From Candidatus Bathyarchaeia archaeon (GTDB lineage Archaea > Thermoproteota > Bathyarchaeia > Bathyarchaeales > Bathycorpusculaceae): DNA of 64,000 nucleotides. The notes below the pieces were generated by a model that searched no databases, was not told where the DNA came from, and worked only from the letters and a program-made list of their open reading frames with translations. The stretch is from assembly GCA_038873195.1 (NCBI GenBank), contig JAVZEV010000001.1:400490-464489 (forward strand). The letters are read 5' to 3'. Numbering within the stretch: position 1 is the stretch's first letter; the number at the start of each line of letters is the position of its first letter. Below, piece by piece: positions 9,019 to 16,777 of this stretch. A program made the translations under genes and the position numbers.

Positions 9019-10263
9019 CTATGCTGTTTGGCTCTTAAAGCTTAAAAGCCCTTCTTTAATTTTAAGTATACCACACCATTTAGCGATTTCAATAAGCGTA
9101 CTTAGATCTTGACCATTAATTGAGTGGCGGTTTTCTAACCTCAACGCCGCGTTTATCTGTTCCTTTAAATTGTCGAGCGTTGTGGGAGTTTTGAGCTTCT
9201 CCACCATAATTTTATAAGGCATTATAGTATTCCTAGTCAAAATGTGAAGAAATTGTTTCGCTTTGTTCTCATCTTTCTCATGAAGAGAGACAAAAGCCTC
9301 TCCTATAGGTGTTAATTTGATTCTTTTTTTGTCTCTATACGCTAAAGTTAAAAGACTGCTAAGTCTCAAACAATCTCCGCCTTTAGTTTCTAGACCTGCG
9401 ATTTCAAATATTTTTGGATCTGCTCCTTCTGGAAATTTGGAAAGTTGGACCACGTATTTCTCAAAAGTTTTCATTGAAATCCTAGGAAGCGAAGTGCCAT
9501 CTCGGCTAAAACTTTCAGCTTTTTGAGTTTCCTCTTCTCTCTTATGAGAGAAAGAAAATGAAAAAATTCCTTTATCTTTGTACTTTAGATCTACGCGAAA
9601 CGGTTTTTCATTTCCAATAAAGATTTTTGCTGACTCACATTTCTTCATGAAATAGCGCAGAGTTTTAAGATAATCTACTATTGTAGAGACATGTGCGGAA
9701 TTTTTAACGTTCATTTTAAAATAGGGATCATTAGGCTTTGCAACAAAAGCATAGTTTTCTTTTGCGGCAAATATTGTTAACTCGTTAGGGTTGGAAACTG
9801 AAAAAGTGATTTCATGAGAGATAGCGGAAGCTTTGTATATGAGATCCGCGATTTCTCCCGCCGGAATTTCTAAAGTTGCTTCATAGTCAAATATATTTGG
9901 TTCTGGTAAATTGTAGGGATCTGGTCTAAGCCATTTTATGTTAAAAGAGGACAACCAGTTTTCTTGTGTGGAAAATTGAATTTGATCTTCGCTAGTTTTA
10001 ATGAAGATTTTTGATGCGGTGAGAGTTGAAAGGACCGTAGAAAGTTTAGAACAATCTATTGAAAAATTTTGCTCATTTTTAATTTCGTATTTTTCAAAGA
10101 AATTTGGGTATAATATTATATCAACGTAACAGAAGTCGTGAGGGTCAATGCTTCTTACTCTCATCATGTCCTTCTTTACATCAAAATGAGCCACTTCAAT
10201 AAAACGTGCTAAATATTGGAAGAGCGCTCGAAAAATACTGACATCGGTTATTTCTGCTTTCAA
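9019..10263 (-). CDS. PCNA-like sliding-clamp protein with extra C-terminal domain
   Basis: With a TTG start at 10263, three bases after the dpdA stop and with GGTGG upstream, the product is 414 residues; the frame is open to 10332. Residues about 1-240 follow PCNA closely: a start helix 'SIFRALFQYLARFIEVAHFDV', then RVRSIDPHDFCYVDI (compare the PCNA 'MRAMDPSRVAMVDL' segment), then 'SIDCSKLSTVLSTLTA', a linker, a second clamp-like half and a final 'VDLKYKDKGIFSFSFSHK'. About 170 more residues follow, absent from ordinary PCNA, with a winged-helix-like 'IKLTPIGEAFVSL'. Replicative PCNA is about 250 residues, so this is a specialised paralog. It may tether the modification or nuclease proteins to DNA; that role is inferred. 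Confidence 0.75.
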   Translation of the reverse strand: MKAEITDVSIFRALFQYLARFIEVAHFDVKKDMMRVRSIDPHDFCYVDIILYPNFFEKYEIKNEQNFSIDCSKLSTVLSTLTASKIFIKTSEDQIQFSTQENWLSSFNIKWLRPDPYNLPEPNIFDYEATLEIPAGEIADLIYKASAISHEITFSVSNPNELTIFAAKENYAFVAKPNDPYFKMNVKNSAHVSTIVDYLKTLRYFMKKCESAKIFIGNEKPFRVDLKYKDKGIFSFSFSHKREEETQKAESFSRDGTSLPRISMKTFEKYVVQLSKFPEGADPKIFEIAGLETKGGDCLRLSSLLTLAYRDKKRIKLTPIGEAFVSLHEKDENKAKQFLHILTRNTIMPYKIMVEKLKTPTTLDNLKEQINAALRLENRHSINGQDLSTLIEIAKWCGILKIKEGLLSFKSQTA

Positions 10264-10265
10264 TA

Positions 10266-11303
10266 CTACTTTCCACCAAACAGAACTTGCGAAATTCTCA
10301 TGTACTTTTTCCGAAGTTTTGCATACTCCCAAAGATGATTTAACCCAGATCTAGAAAAAATTCTATCTAAATAAGCTTCATAGGCATCTTCACCTATTTC
10401 GAGAAGGTCACGCGCCAACTGGCACTCCTGTTTAATTACATGCTCGTTATGTATAGCCCGTGCTTTCCAATCGTTCACTAAAAGATTTGGATTACTGCTG
10501 CAGATCGGGCAGTTACACCTTTCAAGCCACATTAACTCCAGAGAATCCTCAATTTTGGCAGTTCCAAAACTCGCAGATCTGTTGCTAACATAGCGTTCGC
10601 CTGTTCCGGGGAGGATTATTTTTCCGTAAGCAGCTTTTCTACGGTAGCCCGCGCTATCCGTGCTATCTGCACCTAGGTAGTATGCAAGGTGCAAAGTAAG
10701 TGGGGAAGATCCAAGCCCTGTTACGTGAATCTTGAAATTAGTGTGGCATCTTACTGCTTCTATTCCTAAAGAAAGCATGTCAACTAATTCTCTCCTTGGC
10801 TGGCGGTCGCCAAAAAAACCGGAAAAATCTGCAAAGTCGGGATTGACAAGACTTCCAAGCATTATCATGTCAGCATCTGCCTCTCTTTGAAGCCACATTA
10901 AATTAGATACTAATGATTTTTTGCTCCATGCATGGAGAACCGGGACAATTTTGCCTTGAAGTTTCGTAGAATTTTGCCAATAAATTATGTTCTCTTTTGT
11001 ATTTTCCCATAGTCTTGCCATAAGAGACACGGGCATTCCAGGGCCAAATGGAAAGTCTAAAGGGACAGCTTTGTCTGGCATGAATAATTCTTGAATTTCA
11101 ATTACTTTGTTTCTTTCTAATACTATTCCTTGTTGTCTGGCAGTAAAAGCTCCGCAGTCTAAAAATAATTTCCCTGCTTTGTAAAGAATACTGGGCGAAG
11201 GTGAATCATAGTAGTTTATTACCGAATCCATAACTAGATCTGTTTTCCGATCAGCTTTTACAGGAACCTTAGATTCACCGAGCCATAGCAGTTTCTCAGA
11301 CAC
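10266..11303 (-). CDS. dpdA: DpdA-like TGT-fold enzyme, putative DNA 7-deazaguanine transglycosylase
   Basis: A 345-residue protein with the tRNA-guanine transglycosylase catalytic layout: FLDCGAFTA with Asp49 (the DSGGFQ position of TGT), PLDFPFGPG at 81-89, GLGSS at 196-200, then GADSTDSAGYRR at 211-222 supplying the second Asp. A CxCxxC zinc site (Cys263, 265, 268) is followed by His285/His288. Archaeal TgtA is much longer and ends in a PUA domain; here nothing follows the TGT fold, and the DSxDSxGYR motif is of the DpdA kind, which exchanges guanine for preQ0 in DNA. A GTG start at 11303 is preceded by GGCGGTG. The first gene of the operon, it is followed at once by the PCNA-like gene. 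A tRNA-directed role cannot be excluded from sequence alone. Confidence 0.82.
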   Translation of the reverse strand: MSEKLLWLGESKVPVKADRKTDLVMDSVINYYDSPSPSILYKAGKLFLDCGAFTARQQGIVLERNKVIEIQELFMPDKAVPLDFPFGPGMPVSLMARLWENTKENIIYWQNSTKLQGKIVPVLHAWSKKSLVSNLMWLQREADADMIMLGSLVNPDFADFSGFFGDRQPRRELVDMLSLGIEAVRCHTNFKIHVTGLGSSPLTLHLAYYLGADSTDSAGYRRKAAYGKIILPGTGERYVSNRSASFGTAKIEDSLELMWLERCNCPICSSNPNLLVNDWKARAIHNEHVIKQECQLARDLLEIGEDAYEAYLDRIFSRSGLNHLWEYAKLRKKYMRISQVLFGGK

Positions 11304-11341
11304 CTTGACACCGCCTTAATAATAGTTCGTAATACCATAAA

Positions 11342-11355
11342 TAACTTTTAAGTTA
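11342..11355. promoter_or_regulatory. Inverted repeat over the dpdA promoter
   Basis: TAACTT-TT-AAGTTA is a perfect six-base inverted repeat. It partly overlaps a TATA-like stretch (minus strand TTATTTATG, about 11336-11344) placed about 33 bases before the dpdA GTG. A repressor bound here would cover the TATA/BRE region. Being short and AT-rich it could be chance. Confidence 0.3.
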
Positions 11356-11461
11356 AATTTGATTTCAGAGTACATGCGAGATGAGTATCTTATTCTATTC
11401 ATGCCCAAACAAATCGATTGATTAAGTAAAGCTTTTAATTGGAATAAACATAAAGTAATGT

Positions 11462-11529
11462 CCTAAGGCGGGTGAGTGGGTCCTCCCACCCGTTCCGCCA
11501 TAAAAACCCCGGAGTAGGGAGGTAAAAAT
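11462..11529 (+). promoter_or_regulatory. Structured leader of queT, candidate preQ1/preQ0 riboswitch
   Basis: A TATA-like TTTTAA at 11433-11438 predicts transcription from about 11460. The RNA then has an outer stem GGCGG (11467-11471) with CCGCC (11495-11499) and an inner stem GTGGG (11476-11480) with CCCAC (11485-11489). The segment CCTCCC (11482-11487) can instead pair with GGGAGG (11517-11522), which contains the queT ribosome binding site, seven bases before the TTG start. A hairpin loop pairing with the ribosome binding site in front of a COG4708/QueT gene is the architecture of preQ1-II (COG4708) riboswitches. The conserved ligand-binding bases of known preQ1 classes are not evident, so this is a candidate new class or a simple translational switch. 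Confidence 0.5.
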
Positions 11530-12006
11530 TTGAAAATAAAAAGCAGAGATCTTTCATTGGTTGCGGTCTTCGCCTCACTATATGCAGCTATGGTTTATTT
11601 GTTCGCTCCAATATCCTTTTACGCATTGCAGTTTAGAGTTGCAGGAATATTAAGACCAAGCATTGCAAGAAAATGCATACTGGCATTAGGCTACGCTATT
11701 GGAGTAATTATCGGTAACGTTTTCAGCCCATTTACTGGGGCTTATGAACTTATTTTTATGCCCATTATGAGTTTTCTTGCCGGAACAATTGGATACATGG
11801 TGGCTAAGCCATTTAATCATAACTATTTCATCGCCGGTGGCATTATCGCTACCATAATATCCATGAGCGTCAGCTGGATGCTAAGCCAGCTATTTGGTTT
11901 ACCAATACTGACAACCTTACCGTATTTGTTCATCAGCGAGCAAATAGTTTGCCTAATTGGATCGTTCTTGTTCAAGCTCATTGAAACCAAGTTCAAATGG
12001 TGGTGA
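11530..12006 (+). CDS. queT: QueT-family transporter for queuosine/7-deazaguanine precursors
   Basis: A 158-residue, very hydrophobic protein with about five membrane segments. The block FRVAGILRPS followed by 'GVIIGNVFSPFTGAYELIF' matches the 'R.AEALRPL...GN..SP.G..D' pattern of the QueT (COG4708) family, thought to be ECF S components that import preQ1 or related bases. The start is TTG at 11530 after GGGAGG. The stop overlaps the ribosome binding region of queC. Position beside queC and opposite dpdA supports a role in 7-deazaguanine salvage. Import of preQ0 rather than preQ1 would make more sense in an archaeon; that is inference. Confidence 0.75.
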   Translation: MKIKSRDLSLVAVFASLYAAMVYLFAPISFYALQFRVAGILRPSIARKCILALGYAIGVIIGNVFSPFTGAYELIFMPIMSFLAGTIGYMVAKPFNHNYFIAGGIIATIISMSVSWMLSQLFGLPILTTLPYLFISEQIVCLIGSFLFKLIETKFKWW

Positions 12007-12008
12007 GC

Positions 12009-12665
12009 ATGAAAGGAAAAAACAAATGTATAGTCGTTCTAAGTGGTGGACCAGACTCCTCTACTGTAGCATATTGGGCTAAAAAGCAAGGATACGACAT
12101 TTTTGCAATAACTTTTAATTACGGTCAAATAGCAACCAAAGAAATCGAGTGTGCTCAGAAGATAGCAGAAAAATTGGAAATCCCCATTAAAGTAATTGAT
12201 CTTTCAGCACTTAAAGAAATTTTTACAGGAGTGACATCGCTTTGTGACGAAACTATACCGATGACTTCAAACTTTAGCCAACCCATTATCGTTCCTTTCA
12301 GAAACGCCATTTTCCTTTCCGTGTCAGTTGCCTATGCCATATCAATTGGCGCAAATAGGATATTCTACGGTGCCCAAGGTTCTGACGAGCAGTTCTATCC
12401 AGATTGTCGGAAAAAGTTCTATAAAGCCTTCGAGAGAACAGCGAGGCTTGGAACAAATAAGGAAATATTTGTAGAAGCGCCTTTTAATGACATTTCAAAG
12501 TCTGATATTATAAAACTAGGAACAGAGCTTGGTGTCCCTTTTAATCTTACATGGTCTTGTTATCTTAACGGACAAAAGCATTGCGGAACATGCGAATCCT
12601 GCATAAATCGTAAAAAGGCATTTAACGAAGCGGGTCTCCCAGATCCCACAGAATACAATAATTGA
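12009..12665 (+). CDS. queC: 7-cyano-7-deazaguanine (preQ0) synthase QueC
   Basis: QueC converts 7-carboxy-7-deazaguanine to preQ0 using ATP and ammonia. The 218-residue product shows the PP-loop LSGGPDSS near its N-terminus, FNYGQ, 'VPFRNAIFLS', the YPDCR segment and a C-terminal zinc set (SCYLNG then HCGTCESC), all QueC hallmarks. I place the start at ATG 12009, preceded by GGTGGTGA, which overlaps the end of queT; the frame is open to an ATG at 11997. preQ0 is the archaeosine precursor in archaea and also the DpdA substrate. The other pathway genes (folE-like, queD, queE) are not in this window, so QueC may work with a pathway encoded elsewhere. Confidence 0.95.
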   Translation: MKGKNKCIVVLSGGPDSSTVAYWAKKQGYDIFAITFNYGQIATKEIECAQKIAEKLEIPIKVIDLSALKEIFTGVTSLCDETIPMTSNFSQPIIVPFRNAIFLSVSVAYAISIGANRIFYGAQGSDEQFYPDCRKKFYKAFERTARLGTNKEIFVEAPFNDISKSDIIKLGTELGVPFNLTWSCYLNGQKHCGTCESCINRKKAFNEAGLPDPTEYNN

Positions 12666-12778
12666 CAACAATAAGTTTAGGGAAGATGAGTGAACAAGAA
12701 GCTTAAACACTATCTAGAATGAATTGATTTAACTTTCTCATGCCAAGCAGCAATTCGATATTTTTATGATTAGGAACA

Positions 12779-14830
12779 ATGATTAATTTTGTTAGAGTGA
12801 GTGAAATGAGAAAAAATCGCAAAAAAGCAAATATCATGGCTGAAGATCTTGGATCTAAATTTCTCTTCGGATCAGTTTATTTGCTTGAGTTTTTAAGTGC
12901 GCCAGACAGAAATTGGCAAATTTATAAGAAACTTAATGAATTATACCCAAAAGAACCGCCGCCGGAACTTATTGACGGATACAAATTCGCACTGATTGCG
13001 CTCCTTCATTCAATCATAATTCAGGTAATTCAAAGTCCAGAATTGCTTGGGATTCGTAGAAATGAAAAGATTAATTGGGCTTTTTACTTTGGGAAAGGTG
13101 ATCGGAGCAAGGTCCACAAACTTGTTGACGAATCACCTCAAGGGATTCTAATTAGCAACTTGTTAGCTTTCAGAAAACGAATTCTTAAAAGTCGAGATTG
13201 GCAAACTTTGAAACGCGAATTGTATTCCCTAATGGATTTCATGAGATTGTTTAAGGTAATTTTTCTGAACTGTTACGCTGGTCTTAATGAGAATACTGAA
13301 GAAATAATAGATCCGGAAAATGCTTTGAGGATGAAACTGCCAGGGACTCTTCTTATATTTATCAATGATGAACGAAACCTGCGCCATTCATTTTTTGACA
13401 TGTATCGATTCCATTCGGGGAAACTAAAACTTGAGCATTTTAGACGTCCCTTGGAATCATACCTTGATTTTCCCGAGAGCCCTTTAGAAACCATTATGAA
13501 AAATAAGAACTTTTTTGCTGGTTTTAAATTTGCAGTCATTGTTCTATGGTATGCGGTTCTTAAAGAAGATTTCATGGATAAGATTGACCTCTTCACTCGA
13601 ATAAAAGATGCCCAAACATGGCGCGATTTCGACAGCCTTTTTGAATTATTGAACGATAATATAGTTGGTCCTTTCGAGGAAAAAACTCAAGCAAACGCAA
13701 TAATACTTTTCAAGACGAAAGCCATACCTAAAACTCTTAACAGTAGATTGATAGTTCCATTAGAGAAACCAAAAAAACACTACCCTCTATTGGCGGATGT
13801 TTTCAATCATAGGCCCGCAAGGGTTGTGAGTTATGAAGGATCGAATGGAGCTTTAAACTTCTGTACAGTTCTGCTAGGATTAATAAGTCAAAGAGAACTT
13901 GGTTTGATGAAAGAAAAAGTAAGAGTTTTGGAATTTGTTCATAGACAAAACATTAAGGGTAAACACGCAAACAATTATAGTTATGCCTTGTTCTTACCGT
14001 GCTCAAGCAATATCGCTGATTATTCTCGTTGGTGGGTTTTTTATAATTGTGCAACAGACTATTCTGGTGCTGGTGGTTTTAACTACCAGTACATCCACAA
14101 TTTTCTAAAGAGCTTTAAAAGGTTCATTCATTATAGGAGGGTTGCTATTGATGAGACAAGCTTTTTTAAATTTTTAAAGTCAGACTATGTAAGGTTCCTT
14201 GAGACGGAATGCGAAAAGGCGACTAGTATTAATGTGCTTATGCGGGGTGCTCTTCTTGAACTTATAGTTGCTCTATATTTCGTTAACCAAGGATTTCAAG
14301 TGTTTGTTAGGCATAAATCAAAAGTGTTGGGCCGTGAAATTGATGTTGTAGCTAAAAAGCGGGAGAAAAATTTTAATTTAATATACGTTGTTGAATGTAA
14401 AGAACGTTCAATCAGTGCCTCTGCAGATGAATTTGATCGCTATGCACGCGTTATTCTCGATGAAATGAGAGCTAAAACAACTGAACCAGTTGGAGTTTCG
14501 CAATATGATGCAATTATGCGTATGCTTCAAGATTTTGAGAAAAATTATATTAAACCGTTGCAAGAGAGATTACCAGAGTTCGTGAAAGAAATTGATCCAA
14601 ATCACAAAGGAAATGTAAGATTAAAAGGAGTACTAGCTACGACTGAACTTTATGAAGCCACCGTCGAGTTTTCACCAGACGTCGAGTTTTGGACTTGGTG
14701 GACCTTGAAGAAGAAACTAACCCAAGAAAGAGTAAATAAAAGTTTTTTGGAAATCATCGAGAAACATCTGGAAGGTGATGTCGGAAAGCCTATTTCACAT
14801 TTACATTTCCATGAAGATTATTTTGCATAG
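12779..14830 (+). CDS. Large protein with C-terminal restriction-endonuclease-like domain
   Basis: A 683-residue protein of unrecognised family. The first 450 residues are mixed helical and strand with no motif I can name. Around 500-560 it has a typical PD-(D/E)XK arrangement: 'RGALLELIVALYFVNQGFQVFV', then GREIDVVAKK, then YVVECKERS, that is a helix with Glu, then Asp, then E-x-K, as in Mrr/Card1-like nucleases. A DNA-cleaving role is therefore likely but not shown. The start is ATG 12779 with GGA six bases upstream; in-frame ATGs at 12806 and 12836 are alternatives. It is downstream of queC on the same strand after about 110 bases, and its end overlaps the convergent GIY-YIG-like gene by 41 bases. 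Confidence 0.7.
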   Translation: MINFVRVSEMRKNRKKANIMAEDLGSKFLFGSVYLLEFLSAPDRNWQIYKKLNELYPKEPPPELIDGYKFALIALLHSIIIQVIQSPELLGIRRNEKINWAFYFGKGDRSKVHKLVDESPQGILISNLLAFRKRILKSRDWQTLKRELYSLMDFMRLFKVIFLNCYAGLNENTEEIIDPENALRMKLPGTLLIFINDERNLRHSFFDMYRFHSGKLKLEHFRRPLESYLDFPESPLETIMKNKNFFAGFKFAVIVLWYAVLKEDFMDKIDLFTRIKDAQTWRDFDSLFELLNDNIVGPFEEKTQANAIILFKTKAIPKTLNSRLIVPLEKPKKHYPLLADVFNHRPARVVSYEGSNGALNFCTVLLGLISQRELGLMKEKVRVLEFVHRQNIKGKHANNYSYALFLPCSSNIADYSRWWVFYNCATDYSGAGGFNYQYIHNFLKSFKRFIHYRRVAIDETSFFKFLKSDYVRFLETECEKATSINVLMRGALLELIVALYFVNQGFQVFVRHKSKVLGREIDVVAKKREKNFNLIYVVECKERSISASADEFDRYARVILDEMRAKTTEPVGVSQYDAIMRMLQDFEKNYIKPLQERLPEFVKEIDPNHKGNVRLKGVLATTELYEATVEFSPDVEFWTWWTLKKKLTQERVNKSFLEIIEKHLEGDVGKPISHLHFHEDYFA

Positions 14831-15344
14831 TACTAAGTACTGAATTGCTTCTGTGGATGTATCCTTCGCTATCCACGTAATAATCCCCTAATCCTAAGGC
14901 TGCAAGAACCGACGCTTCACCTTTGTTAATCAGTTTAAACGGTTTTACACCCTTGTATTCTTTTTTAAGCTTATCGTTCCCTTCCGGTTTTTTAATAAAG
15001 ATAAGCAGATTCTCAGCGGAATCTAAATACGCTCTTTTGCTACTATCCCATAATATCGCTACATACTTTTTGCAGTGTTCATCAGCTATTTTATCCAGTT
15101 TCTCTCTTCTTTCTTGAGCATCTCCATATTCAAGCGGTTGTTTTAACTCAATTAATGCTCTTTCAAGCGCAATATAACGCTGCTTTGATTCTTGAAAGAG
15201 GTGTTGCCTTTCACCTGAGGATTTTCCTATGTAGATTATTTTTGAATTGTATGCGATGGCATATAATCCACTTAGCCCGCTCATGCCTTCAGGAGTTTCC
15301 ACGTTAACTCCATAAGGTCCCTTCCATTCTAGTTTCAGCTCCAT
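14790..15344 (-). CDS. GIY-YIG-like nuclease-domain protein
   Basis: A 184-residue protein. Residues about 24-45 read GLYAIAYNSKIIYIGKS, the G-(I/L)-Y ... Y-I-G spacing of GIY-YIG nucleases, followed by GER and a helical segment with an Arg-rich stretch. The middle contains 'RAYLDSAENLLIF', where a Glu (in DSAENLLI) sits where the metal-binding Glu of the fold is expected. Similar single-domain GIY-YIG proteins occur in restriction systems and in phage. It converges on and overlaps the end of the 12779-14830 gene, which suggests the pair are close neighbours by selection or rearrangement rather than one operon. Confidence 0.6.
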   Translation of the reverse strand: MELKLEWKGPYGVNVETPEGMSGLSGLYAIAYNSKIIYIGKSSGERQHLFQESKQRYIALERALIELKQPLEYGDAQERREKLDKIADEHCKKYVAILWDSSKRAYLDSAENLLIFIKKPEGNDKLKKEYKGVKPFKLINKGEASVLAALGLGDYYVDSEGYIHRSNSVLSTMQNNLHGNVNVK

Positions 15345-15522
15345 TCCATCCGCATCCTTGCAAAGAGTTGCAATTACTTTTTATTTTCTAATTTAAGTTT
15401 CTTATGAAAGCTCAATCACTATTTTTGTTTTAACCAAGAATACCAGTTTTAAATGTTGGTTAGGAAAAATGTGAATTTAAAATTCGAAAAGTAGGCACAT
15501 TTGTTTTGAAGTAGCAAATGGG

Positions 15523-15687
15523 TTAAAAAAGAAAATCTTCATCCAATTCGTCTTCTTCAAGCCAATAACACTCTTCGCAAAAACCATCATATTCCACATA
15601 CTCTTCCTCAGAAATTTCCTTACCACACCGCAAACAGTGATGCTTTTCATCGTCAGTTAATTGTTTCTTTCTTTTGTCGATTTTCAT
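15523..15687 (-). CDS. Small zinc-binding acidic protein (54 residues)
   Basis: Read directly from the minus strand: ATG at 15687 preceded by GGAG, TAA at 15523-15525. The protein has a basic start (MKIDKRKK), then CLRC and CEEC pairs 15 residues apart, forming one four-cysteine zinc knuckle, and a very acidic tail (EEDELDEDFLF). The good ribosome binding site and the clean zinc motif argue that it is real. Its function is unknown; such mini zinc ribbons are common in archaeal accessory DNA. Confidence 0.7.
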   Translation of the reverse strand: MKIDKRKKQLTDDEKHHCLRCGKEISEEEYVEYDGFCEECYWLEEDELDEDFLF

Positions 15688-15797
15688 CAACAATTTCTCC
15701 GCATGCGAAATTAATAAAAGTGACTACCGAAAAATTAAGACGCAACTTCAAAAATAGAGCCGGAAGACCTTTTATGTAGCATTATCGTGAATGCAGG

Positions 15798-15917
15798 ATG
15801 TACTATGCTATTTTAATTGTAGAGATACACGAGTTGAAGCCAGAATATGTGCTCAAAGACCTTACATTGGCTAGTGGCAATAAAAGAGTAGAACTGTACA
15901 AAATTGACACTTTATAG
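15798..15917 (+). CDS. Possible 39-residue peptide
   Basis: An ATG at 15798 with GGATG-type upstream bases opens a 39-codon frame (MYYAILIVEIHELKPEYVL...) ending TAG at 15915-15917. No motif or homology is recognisable; it may be a gene fragment or noise. Confidence 0.2.
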   Translation: MYYAILIVEIHELKPEYVLKDLTLASGNKRVELYKIDTL

Positions 15918-15980
15918 TGTCTGAATAATCCGGAGAGAAAAATAGATAATGTCGCAACAATACATTAAAAATTGGTTAGA

Positions 15981-16649
15981 ATGGGGCGTTTTCCTCAAAC
16001 TCAAGCACAGAAAGGCAGTCAAAAATGGATTCAAATACTTATTAATGACAAGCCACAGATTTTGAATAAGCATATTTGGAACGCATTTAATTTTTCATGG
16101 AATGAAGATATTCAATGGCTTTCTCCGCTAAGGGATGATGATTATGCAGAGTATCGGGATCAAGCTTTCTTAAAGCGGCTTAATGTCAAATTGGAGAAGT
16201 TGCCGTTGCGTGATTTCTGGCCTAAAGGAGGGCCTCAATGGGACGCTCTAGGAAGAAGTACTTCTGGAAAGTTGTTTCTTGTAGAGGCAAAGTCACACAT
16301 TCGAGAATTGATTTCAACGCTGCACGCGAAAGATAAGGGTTCGAAAAGAAGAATACTCAAGAGCCTTAAGGAAGTTAAGGAGTATTTAGGGGCAAAGACG
16401 GATTTTGACTGGTCTAAAGGTTTTTATCAATACACAAACAGATTAGCTCATCTTTACTTATTAAGAAAGAACGGACTAAACGCATACCTTATCTTTGTCT
16501 ATTTCATAAACGATTCGCAAGTCAAAGGTCCTAAAACGATCTCCGAGTGGAAAGGTGCAATTAAACTGCTCTATTCATGTTTAGGAATTGAAAGGCACAG
16601 ACTGAAAAAGTATGTTGCGAAGGTGTTTTTAGATATAAATCAACTTTGA
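15981..16649 (+). CDS. PD-(D/E)XK nuclease-like protein
   Basis: A 222-residue protein from ATG 15981 (open to TTG 15972). The core PQWDALG ... LFLVEAKSHIREL has the Asp, then E-x-K, followed by a helix, the standard PD-(D/E)XK metal site, and the following 'YQYTNRLAHLYLLRK' helix is typical of small single-domain members of unknown function found in many bacteria and archaea. It lacks any partner methylase nearby. With the genes at 1023, 12779 and 14790 it makes a fourth nuclease-like gene in 16 kb, consistent with a defence-rich island. Confidence 0.7.
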   Translation: MGRFPQTQAQKGSQKWIQILINDKPQILNKHIWNAFNFSWNEDIQWLSPLRDDDYAEYRDQAFLKRLNVKLEKLPLRDFWPKGGPQWDALGRSTSGKLFLVEAKSHIRELISTLHAKDKGSKRRILKSLKEVKEYLGAKTDFDWSKGFYQYTNRLAHLYLLRKNGLNAYLIFVYFINDSQVKGPKTISEWKGAIKLLYSCLGIERHRLKKYVAKVFLDINQL

Positions 16650-16777
16650 TAGACACGTTAATATGTGAAGAGGCTCTATTGCTTGCTAAATACTTAGGGG
16701 GTGAACGTAACGCGATTCCCCGGCTACCATAATTTAGAATTAATAGTTTGCTGTCAAAGAAGGTTAGTGATGAGTAA

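Noticed and set aside
10266-11303. Calling the TGT-like gene archaeosine tgtA
   Set aside because: At 345 residues it lacks the PUA and C-terminal domains of TgtA and has the DSxDSxGYR motif; operon context also favours DNA as substrate.
11462-11529. Reading the queT leader as a tRNA or a C/D box guide RNA
   Set aside because: No cloverleaf can be drawn and no C (RUGAUGA) and D (CUGA) boxes are in place; the pairing with the ribosome binding site explains it better.
16650-16777. GGGGG ... CCCC hairpin near 16700-16725
   Set aside because: The stem is short and no RNA family fits; it lies in a spacer between two genes.
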